Shown here piece by piece: positions 53,895-64,000 of a stretch of DNA of 64,000 bases. The stretch's first letter is position 1, and every line of letters starts with the position of its first letter. The translations under genes were made by a program, and so were the position numbers. The stretch comes from Yponomeuta sedellus (taxonomy: Eukaryota; Arthropoda; Insecta; Lepidoptera; Yponomeutidae). The stretch covers positions 18,073,486 to 18,137,485 of the forward strand of contig OW203722.1 in NCBI GenBank assembly GCA_934045075.1, given 5' to 3'. The notes beneath the pieces are model-generated. The model was not told where the DNA came from and made no database searches. It saw nothing but the letters and a program-made list of their open reading frames with translations.

Positions 53895-54760
53895 AAAATT
53901 CTGTTGTAAATTCATCCCATGGAATGGCAGTGAGAGTGGGTCAATGACCGGAATACAATCCGATATCACACGCAATATCATATTGGGTATCATAAGACAA
54001 TATTGAGCATGATTAATGTCCTCTTCATATTACAATTAATAGCACATCAGCCTGTGCAATTTGGTAACAATCTCGACGGTAACCTTATGTACATGACTGT
54101 AACGGTTGATATTTTGTCGACTGTACACCGCATTTTTAGGGTACAGAGATACCAAGCCTGCTTAGATGAGCGGCAAACTATTGACTGCGCTTTTGAGATT
54201 GTGTATTTGATCTGGACCCCAATTTAGAGAACTAGCTATTGCTATACATGCCAGGTACAACGAATTGTTATGGTAATCATGAATTCTTATCATTCTTATC
54301 ACAATTGGTTGTACATTGTAAAGCCGATTAATTAGTATTAAGATTAGTTCTAATTGTACTAATCGGCTAGGCATCGTACATCGAATTGTCCTAATATACT
54401 ATGTACTGTAGTTTTATGACTTACCGCCCAGTTTTTCTATTCCTTATTAAGTGATCACACTGGTTTTTTCCATTATAGGTATGTTTTTCGTACAGAGTAT
54501 CAAGCGGCATCACGCTGTCTCGGAAGGAACAATCATGTGGAAACATACTTATGTGTCTTACTTCACATCCTGCAGTTGAAATCGCCAATTATCTATGGGC
54601 ACATGTGGAGATCAAGCCCAATACTTTCTCTATGGGAAAAAGCCTGTGTCGTGAGTGGAACGTATATTATTGTGCGTATATTATGAATGCTAGTTGCAAC
54701 GCCTAACTGCACTGTGTACTTATGTAAATTGTTCACAAGATATATTACCTGCCGCTGATT
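53895..54760. other. Mostly unannotated; an imperfect stem at 54,325-54,370
   Basis: gccgattaattagta and tactaatcggc can pair. No gene supported. Confidence 0.4.
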
Positions 54761-54762
54761 AC

Positions 54763-54840
54763 CTGTATTACTTGCTTACCTGTGGCATATTTATGTGGCT
54801 GTACACGCTGTATTACCTGCTTACCTGTGGCATATTTCTT
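54763..54840. repeat. Short tandem duplication, period about 43 bp
   Basis: ctgtattacttgcttacctg and ctgtattacctgcttacctg, each followed by tggcatattt. Confidence 0.8.
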
Positions 54841-54844
54841 CAGT

Positions 54845-55145
54845 TGGTTGATCCACTTGTTATACACAGAAAAAAACCTCAATCTGTGTGCCAAATTGAA
54901 ATGGCAAAAGCCGAACAGAGACTTGACACTACACTGTTTCATCATCAGTACACCTTAGGGTGTACAGGTGTAAACTTCAGTCTGTAGCAAAAGTCTTCCC
55001 ACGATGAAAACTTCACTTGAAATAACGGAAAAACAAGCAAGACATTCAACTAGACCCTCGATACATTATAGTACATGTGACAAGGTCGTATTCCATTCAC
55101 GCTTAGAAAGCTTAATAAATGGACCCTAATGAACTTACATCGGAA
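54845..55145. other. Unannotated stretch
   Basis: Nothing supported. Confidence 0.4.
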
Positions 55146-55147
55146 AT

Positions 55148-55395
55148 AAAATGAAGACTGCCTCGTTTGTCTAGCGGTATCACATCTGATTATAGTGGCG
55201 TAGATCGTGGTTTTGATTTTCACCGGGGGCTACACAAATTTAAACCATTTGGGCAAACGGTTTCAGTCTGGGTGTACCCTTACATCTTTCTGATTTCCAC
55301 GCCTGGTGTTCTAGTACCTACATGTCACAGGATATTCTAGTTTGGGACCAGGATAAGTAATTGTGTTGTGTGAAAGTTATGACTCTTTTGGATAA
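55148..55395 (+). repeat. SINE family D
   Basis: gactgcctcgtttgtctagc (A box region), tagatcgtggttttgatttt (decayed B box), then tttcagtctgggtgtaccc and cacaggatattctagtttgg. Confidence 0.65.
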
Positions 55396-55399
55396 AATG

Positions 55400-56495
55400 A
55401 AATCGACGCGTTCATGCCACGAAAGAAAATGAGCATTGTAGGTAAGTATCTCGGTGGTCCTGCAACACATGCTGAGTTGGGGCCAATTTAGGGGCTCAAT
55501 ACTTTAAACTGAACTTCGAAATATAAACGGATATAAATTATATAAAAAAAATCCACTTATTTTGTCTTTTTGTTGTTTCTTAATATTTGCTGTAAATTTA
55601 AGAGTGCTCATATTGTTGTATTGTATGTGTGCTGTGTTTTCAATATTGTGCAGTGAAAAAAACAAATTATCTATTTTGGTATCATGCAATAGTCATTGTT
55701 CTACTATTGAAGAGAATCTAAGCCATGGAGGGTGAATCTCTGAACCCATATTTGTGTAATGAGAGCGTTATCTATTGAACGATATCTATCGGTACTGCTA
55801 TTGCATACCATATTATTGACTACAAAATATAGGCAAGTAATAGCTACTGCCGTGATAACATCATTATATGTATTATATGAGTGTATGAAACTGTTAATAA
55901 CTTTCTGCTAATAAATTGCTAATAATAGCCCTGAAACTAATCAGAAGCATTTTAGAGAGCATTCTAAATTTAAACTGTCTCTGACTGACAACTTAGTACA
56001 TTATGAGCGTGACAAATATTTACTAGAACGTTCGTTAGAATGATCGTGATATAGTTTGTAGCATTGCTTGGTTATGTTCGTTGTTCAGTTCAACAAATTT
56101 AGAAACGGCTCTTGCTTGATGTTCTGCTACAAGTGAATTCTAAGGTCTATCGCCACCTTAAGACTCTGGGCTCTGGCGTGTAGCGTCACTTAGATCCGGG
56201 AGCCGATACTGGTGCCCTCTGAACTCAATCCCACGACTGGCTCGAGGGAATGCGCCGTCGTGACGAGCCCACAATTACACCAGCCGGTCTCGTGTTGCGT
56301 CGCCTTGGCGTAAATCTTCGTCTATTAGTGTTAACTGCGGTCGGGTGACGTCTTCTTTCTGTGTTTTATTCAAAGGTGTGTCGGGTCTGGTAAATGGTCG
56401 GTAAGCTGACTGTTATTCTTTGAGTCTCGGATGCTAAACGATTTTGTGATTTGTGACAAATTTGTGAAAAATGTCTCTATCCTGCCATAATTTTA
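55400..56495. other. Unannotated stretch with a GC-rich patch
   Basis: 56,140-56,420 is GC-rich (ccagccggtctcgtgttgcg), unlike its flanks, but no frame or motif could be identified; it might be an element 5' UTR. Confidence 0.35.
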
Positions 56496-56501
56496 AGAAC
56501 G

Positions 56502-56546
56502 TTCAACGGTTGACAATATAAATTGTCTATATTGTCAACCGTTGAA
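56502..56546. other. Perfect 19-bp hairpin
   Basis: ttcaacggttgacaatata and its exact reverse complement around a 7-nt loop. Confidence 0.7.
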
Positions 56547-56734
56547 ATAGCTTTTGCAGATGATTTATACAGCATCTAGTAGCACCTTTCACACTAGATG
56601 GGTGAAGAGACGGACATTATTTTTTTAGATGGAGTAGGCTATCCTAGTACTTATATCATCATGATAGCTTAGATTTATTTAGAACTCTTTATTTTACACA
56701 CCAGAAAACAAAATACATAAAAGGCTTTCGTTAT

Positions 56735-56890
56735 CTAAGTTTTGCCCCATACAATTGGCTTAGCTGCCTTAGCCCACAGGAAAGACAAGTCAATACGTGT
56801 AGAGCCAACCAAGGTCAAGGTTTCATCACGATAATTTCGTTCATTGTTAGCGTGTATTGATACTACAAATTCGCAAATGTACTTAATAAA
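56735..56890 (-). repeat. SINE family B core fragment
   Basis: gcccacaggaaagacaagtc, caaggtttcatcacgat, attgttagcgtgtattgata, tacaaattcgcaaatgtac. Confidence 0.65.
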
Positions 56891-56904
56891 TAAAGTCATC
56901 TCGA

Positions 56905-57165
56905 GTGCAGCGCTCAAAGCCTAGTCGAATCGAATGATTGGAATCAATCACTTGAGTTAAGCCGCTAGTGACATTTTCGCAAGGCACCTTGGCTGTCGTC
57001 AAGCCATGTCAGAGGCTTTATGTGCGGATTGATAACTTCTGACAGTAAGGCCCGCCACTGCTTTGCAATCCTCCACCAACCCGGACTTGGCCTCCGTGGA
57101 AGAGTAAGGCCTAACCTTAATAAACCCGTGCCCCAGCAGTGGGGACATACAAGGGTTGATATCGA
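56905..57165 (+). repeat. 5S rRNA-derived SINE (copy 11), internally deleted
   Basis: Head gcgctcaaagcctagtcgaa and gattggaatcaatcacttga, then a deletion of the A/C-box region (ttaagccgctagtgacattt), shortened core, body and 3' end cagcagtggggacatacaag. Confidence 0.85.
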
Positions 57166-57169
57166 TCGA

Positions 57170-58500
57170 TCGAGGGCAGGTGATTGTCTGCACAAGGAAT
57201 TGATCATGTCTCTCGTATCCATTGTTCTACACACTAGGCTGCCACCGCTTCGGACAGTTAATAAAGTTTTACATTTTTTGTTGTAAAGCCATTCGTAACG
57301 TAAGTTATTATAGAGTTACTTCGAGAGTGTGAATTTCAAAGTGCTATCGAATATATGAACAGTCAAAAGCGTAATATACATTCTAAGTAATATAATTTGA
57401 TAATAAAAAGGTAGTTTGGTGTACCAAATAAAATTTGGTAAATAAATACCCAAACACCTGAAAAATTTTCATCAATGTTTACCTTCCATTAGAGAGAGCA
57501 TTGCACGCGTGTCCTGGGTAAAAACTGTTTGGCATGTAAAAATGCAGGCATAATTAACCCTACAATTAAGCTGAAAGGTTTTATCTTTGCACGAATCTCG
57601 TAGTGTGATTAATCACACAGGGATTATCTAGCTCTATCATATACCACTGCTAGGCTATAGCTCCCTTTTACCTTGACACTCCTCCTTGTGTCGATCTACA
57701 AAAGGTCGTTCAGCGCTCACAGTTTTAAGTGCTCAATTCTCCCATAAAGTAGCAACTGTAGAAATAACAATCGCTAAAGCACTCACGTGTGCCGAGATCA
57801 TGCGGTAGTTACAATTCATAGCATGCAACTTAAGAACTTTCATATCTAACTACCGACACTTCTCAAAGCTATCAAACTTCGGCTCTCAGACAATCTAATC
57901 GTAGAGTGAGTAAGACCAAATTTTGCATACAAACTTCGCCTGGGATATTGTTCCTGCGATGTCAAACCAACGCAGACAATTGAACCAATTAATCGGTTTT
58001 CGTGGAGCTGCTCTGATTTACGCTCAGCCGATTTGTTACCCAACTACTGGTTATTAGACGTTATTACTTATCGCGGAACGAAGAATTTATCGATGGTAGC
58101 GCGCTCGGTGAAGTAACTCTGCTAAGTTTTACGATTAGTCCGTTGAAATAAAGTGTTGGAAAATCCCAAATGAAATTTCCTAAGGAACAATAAAGCGCAC
58201 ATGCGCGCTATGTGAACAGGGCTGCACTGCTGTTACAAAGTGTGAAGTAACTATATCTGCGGGTTTTTAATTTCCACGTTAGACAATCGACCCCCTTTAT
58301 TAACACACAAACCTCTCTGTTACACAAAGTAACCGTGTGTTAGAGACGGGCCACAAAGGGGTTTGATTATATTTTTTGATACGAGTACATTATTTAATGC
58401 TTGTACGTATAACGTTACCTCGTCTATTATATCGACCATGGTTACTCTATTGACCATGTAGTGTGAAACATTATTTGTCTCTTTGGGACTAAAATTTTAC
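57170..58500. other. Unannotated stretch
   Basis: A possible RTE end trace at 57,630-57,662 (accactgctaggctatagct). Nothing else supported. Confidence 0.35.
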
Positions 58501-58504
58501 ATAC

Positions 58505-58690
58505 TTTTTTTTGCGTAGCTATTGTGTTGGTGTCCCACTGCTGGGCAAAAGCCTCCCCCAATTCAGTACAGAGTTTTCTGTCCTGAGCCACCTCAGACCA
58601 CTCCGGCAGATGTTGGTCGAGATCATATCTCCACCGTCTTCTAGGTCGGCCTCGACTTTGACGTCCGTCGTCTGGCACTCACTCGGTGGA
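58505..58690 (-). repeat. RTE-type LINE C-terminal end
   Basis: Minus strand: GRPRRRWRYDLDQHLPEWSE, VAQDRKLCTELGEAFAQQWD then a stop about 14 codons later. Matches the RTE pattern RGRP..RW.DDL......W...A.DR..W..LGEA..QQW, with a divergent middle. Confidence 0.75.
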
Positions 58691-58699
58691 AAGTTTCAT

Positions 58700-59065
58700 A
58701 CTAAAGTACTCCTTTTGTCATCAAAGTATGAGAAACAGCTGGCTTTTTTGCATGTTTGCATCTGTCCCCACGGTAAAACTTGTTTCTATTGATGAGTAGA
58801 TCCCACTTTTAGGGGAGTTAAAGGTATTTCACACTCGTCACACCCGGAATTTTGACTTCATCGGATTTTCATATTAATGTTGACAGATTTTCATTGTGTT
58901 ATCGTGTTTGCTTATGTCGTATTGGAAATTAAACCAAGTTCAAAATAAAACGCCAACTATATTATATGGGATTTCCTTATATTGAGTGGATTCGCACTTG
59001 GCAGGTTAGTTTTTTTTGTTAATGGCAACTCAAATCGGTTTTCTCAAGGCGGAAACTACGGATGT
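58700..59065. other. Unannotated stretch
   Basis: Nothing supported. Confidence 0.4.
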
Positions 59066-59069
59066 TTTA

Positions 59070-59282
59070 CAGTGCGTTCACATTAACTTGACGCGTGAGA
59101 GAATTGGTAACAAGGACATAACAAGTGAATTAGCTTTTGGACCTAATCGGAAGATAGTAAAACAAGCCCTCAATCCTTTTATCTTCCCCAAGTAATGGGA
59201 ATGATTTCTTATTTAACATGGTAACAGTAAACATCTCAGTGCTACCAATTCTCTCACGCGTCAAGTTAATGTGAACGCACTA
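59070..59282. mobile_element. MITE with 39-bp perfect terminal inverted repeats (Tc1/mariner-like)
   Basis: agtgcgttcacattaacttg starts the left arm (59,071-59,109); 59,243-59,281 is its exact reverse complement. TA dinucleotides flank both ends, as Tc1/mariner-mobilised elements show. About 130 bp between the arms, non-coding. Perfect arms mean recent insertion. Confidence 0.85.
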
Positions 59283-59284
59283 TA

Positions 59285-59830
59285 CATCCGTGGCGGAAAC
59301 ACAAAAAAGAAAGAATGAAAACTGTAAATATGACAAGGGAATGCTGTGTTGCTACTAAATAAAAATAAATTCTACTCCATAAAATTTTAATTGTAGGTTA
59401 GATCACATATTTATTGTTTGTTCTACGTCCTAATAAATTGCATATTATCCAAACCTACGGCAGAAAATATTGAGCTGGTATTTTGTTCCTATTTTCCAAC
59501 AACTCCAAATACAATTTACTGAAATCACGTGTCAGAAAGAGGCTGACAATGAAAACCCAATTTAAAATGAACGCCAACACTTCGCTTTTCACAATAACAG
59601 CCCTTTGTTAACAATGTGTGAGTAGCCATAACGCGGTGAAGCTCGAGAGTGTATGTTGGAACTACCCTCAACTTTATTAGGTTTTAAGTTAAGCCCGTAG
59701 CTGTTACCCCGAGAACGTTAGGGACGCGTTGTTGCAGCTACATTGTGCATTTAGACTAAGATCCATAGCCTTCATTTTGTTAGTGCATTATACTCGTAGT
59801 AGAACAGATCAGAACGGGGTAGAACGAAAC
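59285..59830. other. Unannotated stretch
   Basis: Nothing supported. Confidence 0.4.
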
Positions 59831-59834
59831 CGAA

Positions 59835-59985
59835 TATTTGGATTCCTAGTGCGGGCATGTACCAATGACTTTGTTTTCTAAGTTATGTATTTGTGAAATT
59901 ATAGTAGCAGCAATCGCTAGCTAAAGGACCACATCGTGAGGAAACCAGAATGTCTGAGGTGTTCAAATATCTCAGCAGCTCTCGG
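59835..59985 (+). repeat. SINE family B fragment
   Basis: ttcctagtgcgggcatgtac, gactttgttttctaagttat, ccacatcgtgaggaaacc, tgtctgaggtgttcaaat. Confidence 0.7.
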
Positions 59986-60002
59986 GGTAATACAGTTTTA
60001 TT

Positions 60003-60453
60003 AAAAAAAATATTTAAAAAAATAAAAGAACCCGACTGCAGTGATAAATCAACTGAAAGCGAAAAAATAAGATAATTTTATTTTCAAATGCTAATGTCGA
60101 ATCAGAAGAGTTCATGCTGCTTTACTTGAGGGACCAAATAATATAACTTTATAAGCATTATTTGCTCAAACTGTTGCATTTATTATTTTATATAAAATGT
60201 TGCAGTCGGGACCCATTACTGTTTGTTTAAAGTCCTCTAATGGGTCCCGACTGCATCATTTTATATAAAATAATAAATGCAACAGTTTGAGCAAATAATG
60301 CTTATAAAGTTATATTATTTGGTCCCTCAAGTAAAGCAGCATGAACTCTTCTAATTCGACATTAGCATTTGAAAATAAAATTATCTTATTTTTTCGCTTT
60401 CAGTTGATTTATCACTGCAGTCGGGTTCTTTTATTTTTTTAAATATTTTTTTT
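60003..60453. mobile_element. 451-bp near-perfect fold-back element
   Basis: Arms of 216 bp (60,003-60,218 and 60,238-60,453) around a 19-nt loop. Only about two mismatches found (near 60,105 and at 60,200). The motif gcagtcggg occurs near both the outer and inner ends of each arm. No coding frame and no clear target duplication. A transcript would form one long double strand. Confidence 0.93.
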
Positions 60454-60454
60454 A

Positions 60455-61015
60455 TTTTTGACCTTTTAGTGACTCAGTAAAACGATAAAATTTAAAGGTC
60501 CATCTGTTCTGTTTACATGCTTTAAATCGTTATATTATTTTATTTCCTAAATGAATTTTAGTTTATTGCTTTATTTTCTTTTGTTCGACAATGGACATGT
60601 CTCGGCAAATCATAAATATTTTTACTGATATACTTCTTTGATATAGTCATAGGTACCACCTGCCTGCATTAAAAAATTATGTCGTACGATATTTTTTAGC
60701 TAGTTATAATGAATATGGTCTAATGGTATTAAACTATCTAGAATATTTGCAAAGGAAACGACAGATTTTTTTCTTTATTATCCTTACATAAATTGTCTGT
60801 TTTTTTATGTAGCCTAAAAACGCTCCACTGCACCTAGTTATTTAATGTTAACAATTGTAGGTGGGGACTGGAATAGTCACGAATTATCTCTTCGACCTGA
60901 ACGGCGCTCAGCTTTCGACATCTCCAGAGTAGAATTCTTCGTGCTTGCATTGCTGGGCCCAGTCTTCGGTCTCGCTAATTACTTAGAATAAGGACTTGTA
61001 AATGGGAACATAAAT
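60455..61015. other. Unannotated stretch
   Basis: Nothing supported. Confidence 0.4.
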
Positions 61016-61019
61016 GGTC

Positions 61020-61290
61020 TGAGCCTTCAGCCGCGGCCTGTACAAAGGCGCGACAGGTTTCCTTCTAACAGCAACTTTAAGTAACTGTCGCGGCCTTCGG
61101 CCGCGCTAATAGTCTCTCCATTTAGCATCAGCGTAAATAGAGCTCAGCATTTGGAATCGCCGTGGGAGTATTCCTCTAGCCCGCTTCACAGCCTTCGGCC
61201 GTGCCGCGACCTGTATTGAGCTCGGCCTTCAACCTCGTCGCGGCAAGTTTCCTCGCACCCGCATGATGGGGCTCGGCCTTCGGCCTGGCG
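61020..61290. repeat. GC-rich patch with repeated GGCCTTCGGCC hairpins
   Basis: ggccttcggcc at about 61,092 and 61,276, with close variants gccttcagccgcgg (61,023), agccttcggccg (61,190) and cggccttcaacctcg (61,222). Each can form a short stem with a TTCG loop. Confidence 0.7.
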
Positions 61291-61294
61291 TAGT

Positions 61295-62385
61295 TATTTA
61301 GAGTTGTGGCATGGGCGTGGAGACATACAAAATCTTGGTTTTCTGAATGCCAAAATATTACCGGTATTAAAATGAAACCATAACAAATTCATCTTGAGGT
61401 GGCCCCCTAACGCATTGAAAAATTTTACTGAATATTTAGGTGTATATAAGCAATCTTTGGTCTCACAAGTGAACAGGAAACCTAACACAAAATCATAATC
61501 TTATTTTCGGAGGAAACGAGATAAAATTCGTTAAGATGACTAGAGCTAGAATTTTTTAAAATTTCATGGGTCCTACGATACGAGGTCACGGAGGATCCGT
61601 CTTCGGTTACCAGTGAGAGCGTTCAAATATTTTTTTATCATTTATTGTTTCTTCTTTGAACCCAGCTTGTCTGACTATGACCGCACAGGGGAAAAGGAGT
61701 TACATGCTACACTTTATATATTTTGTTCAGTTAGTTTTGGTCTAAGTGTCAGTAGGAAATTAATATCAGTGTTAAGAAATTAATTATTTTTTCTCAAACA
61801 TGCTCGGAAATGTTTGTGTTATTACCATGAAATAAAGCCACAAAGTTTCTCTTTTATGGCTCCCGCCTCACTTTACTGGCCTAAGCCAGTAAAGTAAGTA
61901 TGAAAATCCATTACCGTCCGCTGCTCTAACTTTTTAAATTTACTTACTAAAATTAAACTGACCAAGGAAAAATTACATACAGCCAACCACCTACTAAGTT
62001 ATGTAAGCATACTTGTAAGATTAAAAAAAAAAAACAATCTATGGTATTGGTTTTTGTGCGGTTAAACATGGTGCTCAAATATGTTAGTGTATTTAAGAAA
62101 TAAAAAAGGCGGCAAACTAAACTATTATTTCTTAATTACCTAGTAATTATTTTAATATTAATATTTCCTCGCATTGTTTGAGAAAAGCATTATACAATCC
62201 TCGGCCGGAACAGGGATTGCAGGACTCGTTCTAGACGGCCTCGTCTACGACTCGGCCGTCTATCCCGAACTCGTCCAGCAATCCCTTACTTCTCGGCCTC
62301 TGCAGTAATGTATTATTAGTTTATTACCCCCTATGAGGTTGATATTTCTTAAATTAATGAGATAAACGAATGGCGTAGAAAGAAA
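61295..62385. other. Unannotated stretch
   Basis: A small stem at 61,877-61,900 (ctttactggcctaagccagtaaag). A GC-rich segment at 62,200-62,290 with ctcggccggaacaggg and ctcggccgtc. No gene supported. Confidence 0.4.
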
Positions 62386-62505
62386 TAAACACTTTATAGG
62401 CATTATTTCTTTCAGCACTTATACCGTTTCTATAGACGGTTTGTTTACATGTAGAGCAAAGCTGATATTATGTAAATTTATACATGTACTAGAATAAATA
62501 TATGT

Positions 62506-62521
62506 CAGCGCCATCTAGTGG
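62506..62521 (-). promoter_or_regulatory. CTCF-like motif 1
   Basis: Reverse complement CCACTAGATGGCGCTG, which fits the core of insect and vertebrate CTCF sites (AGATGGCGC). Confidence 0.5.
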
Positions 62522-62698
62522 CTAAAAGTGGTACTGTAGGATAGGGTTTCAGCAGACAAGAAGAGAAACGTTGTTTCAGCACGACAGCACGTACTTAGAG
62601 ATCTATTTATTGAAGCAATATGAAACTTACCAAGGATTACGGATTAGTAACTGTACTACTCGCACCACAGCGCAAAGCGATAGCCTTGGGTAACTCAA

Positions 62699-63065
62699 GA
62701 GCCAGATATGATTGGACACACAACTCCCTCCCCGTCAAGTGTGTCCCATTCATATCCCAGAGATGTCAACTATATCTGGCTCCCTCAGACATACTCTCAA
62801 CTCAGTAAGGTAGTCATCTCCTGCTACTTTATCCAGCTCACACACAATGCGCGAGAGCGAGATCAACATCGTCTGACATTGGTTACGTTCGGCCGCATTT
62901 CTCGTCGTAACCAACGAGCGATGAGAGAAAGTTCACCAATAGAAACGTGTGATCTGGATAAAGTAGGGAATAGGTAGACTAGACTGACTCACCACTTGTG
63001 TCTTTTGTTTCCACACGCACTTAGTTGATTGGACGAAGTAAAAGCTAGGACACAAGTGGTGAGCG
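62699..63065. repeat. Cluster of nested short inverted repeats
   Basis: gagccagatat (62,699) with atatctggctc (62,772); ggacacac with gtgtgtcc inside it; gctactttatccag (62,825) with ctggataaagta (62,954); caccacttgtgtc (62,991) with ggacacaagtggtg (63,048). Lies between repeat units of the right-edge array. Confidence 0.6.
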
Positions 63066-63315
63066 AGATATGATGGAGATATAGTGTGTCTCGGTGAGCA
63101 AAGATATGAGATATAACAACTCCCTCTCAGGAGACACTTTGCCCAAGTCTACAAATACAAAGCGAGGTATATTACCTACGTCACTAGTCGTGCCAATTAT
63201 AAGTGGACAGTCAGTATTGGTCGAAGTGATTGGTCGAGTGCTCAAATACTATCCAATTTTGTTTAATATTATGTAGGGCCTTCAGACAAAACCATACCGC
63301 AATTTAGAACACAAA

Positions 63316-63330
63316 CAGCGCCATCTGTGG
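63316..63330 (-). promoter_or_regulatory. CTCF-like motif 2 (one base shorter)
   Basis: Reverse complement CCACAGATGGCGCTG. Confidence 0.45.
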
Positions 63331-63644
63331 TTGGGTAGAGGAACTAATGCTACAGTACTTTAATTACTTAGAAGTGAATATTATTTGTGTTGCGTTTGTT
63401 CTCTATTAATGCTGATTTTATGTAATCAACGACACCCGCAAAATTCTCTTATAAATACTTTGCACGTGTTAGGCGTAGTTAAACAAAATTATATTTTTTA
63501 ATTAAATGAATGATCTAGAAGGATCAAACCACTTTATAGGAATTATTTCTTTCCGCATTTGTACCGATTCTATAAATGGTTTGTTTACATGTAGACCAAA
63601 GCCGAAATTATGTATACACATGTATTAGAATAAATAAAATATAG

Positions 63645-63660
63645 CAGCGCCATCAAGTGG
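63645..63660 (-). promoter_or_regulatory. CTCF-like motif 3 (one change)
   Basis: Reverse complement CCACTTGATGGCGCTG. Confidence 0.4.
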
Positions 63661-63835
63661 CTAAAAGTGGTACTTTAATTGCTTAGAAGTAAATGTTATT
63701 TTTTGTTCCGTTGGTTCTATATTAATGCTGATTTTATGTAACCTACGTCATCCGCAAAATTCTGTTTTAAATATTTCACACCTGTTGGGGGTAGTTCAAT
63801 AAAATTTGTATTCGAATTCAATAAACTAAATATAA

Positions 63836-63851
63836 CAGCGCCATCTAGTGG
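63836..63851 (-). promoter_or_regulatory. CTCF-like motif 4
   Basis: Reverse complement CCACTAGATGGCGCTG, identical to motif 1. Confidence 0.5.
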
Positions 63852-64000
63852 CTCCTAGCTGTACTTTAACGAAGATTCTTAACGAATTTTATTTTTCGTC
63901 ACGGTTCTGATCGCATAATTATGATTTTATATAGCCTATGACACCCGCGCAAGGATGCCGAATCGAATGACACCTTGTTTAACAAAATCTGACCATTGGT

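Larger units (their letters stand above)
62390..64000 (+). repeat. Diverged direct repeats with GCGCCATCTAGTGG core (right edge)
   Basis: Units share ctttataggcattatttctt, ggtttgtttacatgtag, cagcgccatctagtggct, ggtactttaattgctta, aatgctgattttatgta and gacacccgcaaaattct. Parts are at 62,390-62,540, 63,310-63,485, 63,520-63,800 and 63,800 to the edge, all in the same direction. Diverged by substitutions, non-coding. Confidence 0.85.

Noticed and set aside
58511..58792. 93-codon + frame
   Set aside because: Opposite strand of the RTE C-terminal remnant.
62620..62977. Two overlapping + frames of 62 and 89 codons
   Set aside because: They run across nested inverted repeats; no recognisable domain.

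Overview
The window looks like intergenic and intronic DNA from a moth or butterfly (Lepidoptera). It is AT-rich, has one recognisable spliced insect-type gene, and is full of repeat families typical of lepidopteran genomes: tRNA-derived SINEs, a 5S rRNA-derived SINE, RTE-type and other LINE 3' ends, mariner and Penelope-like remnants, MITEs and microsatellites. Species cannot be named from this. No prokaryotic gene organisation is present, and most short open frames are chance or repeat-derived.

Layout. 1-9,500: a doubtful terminal exon pair at the left edge, an 88-bp tandem triplication, a cluster of GACGT motifs, SINEs (one 5S-derived copy split by a LINE fragment), a decayed reverse-transcriptase fragment and a cluster of CATTTCGGT motifs. 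9,520-14,712: a trypsin-fold serine protease gene on the + strand. Four exons join in phase and carry the His, Asp and Ser of the triad; a second, equally long version of the last exon with its own poly(A) signal lies 2.4 kb downstream. The 5' exons were not found. 14,700-35,700: repeats, with a mariner relic, a scrambled SINE, several SINEs with clear target-site duplications, and perfect small hairpins. 35,750-37,480: a minisatellite of 103-bp units next to older units of about 175 bp from which it appears to derive. 38,000-51,000: more SINEs, one unidentified 92-codon open frame on the minus strand, and a long (TATG)n tract. 51,431-53,627: a 2.2-kb near-perfect palindrome made of two 5'-truncated Penelope-like element copies in head-to-head orientation. 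Each encodes a GIY-YIG endonuclease domain and carries a complete hammerhead-ribozyme core after the stop codon. 53,676-64,000: MITEs, a 451-bp near-perfect fold-back element, a GGCCTTCGGCC-rich patch, and at the right edge a diverged repeat array with four CTCF-like motifs in one orientation.

The most interesting points are the hammerhead ribozymes in the Penelope palindrome, the paired terminal exons of the protease whose differences cluster by the substrate pocket, a SINE family whose tRNA-like part lies near the 3' end although copies with target-site duplications carry up to about 250 bp upstream of it, the 451-bp fold-back as a possible hairpin-RNA source, and the number of perfect inverted duplications, which suggests fold-back template switching. 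All calls are by eye; positions of repeat ends are approximate unless a target-site duplication fixes them.
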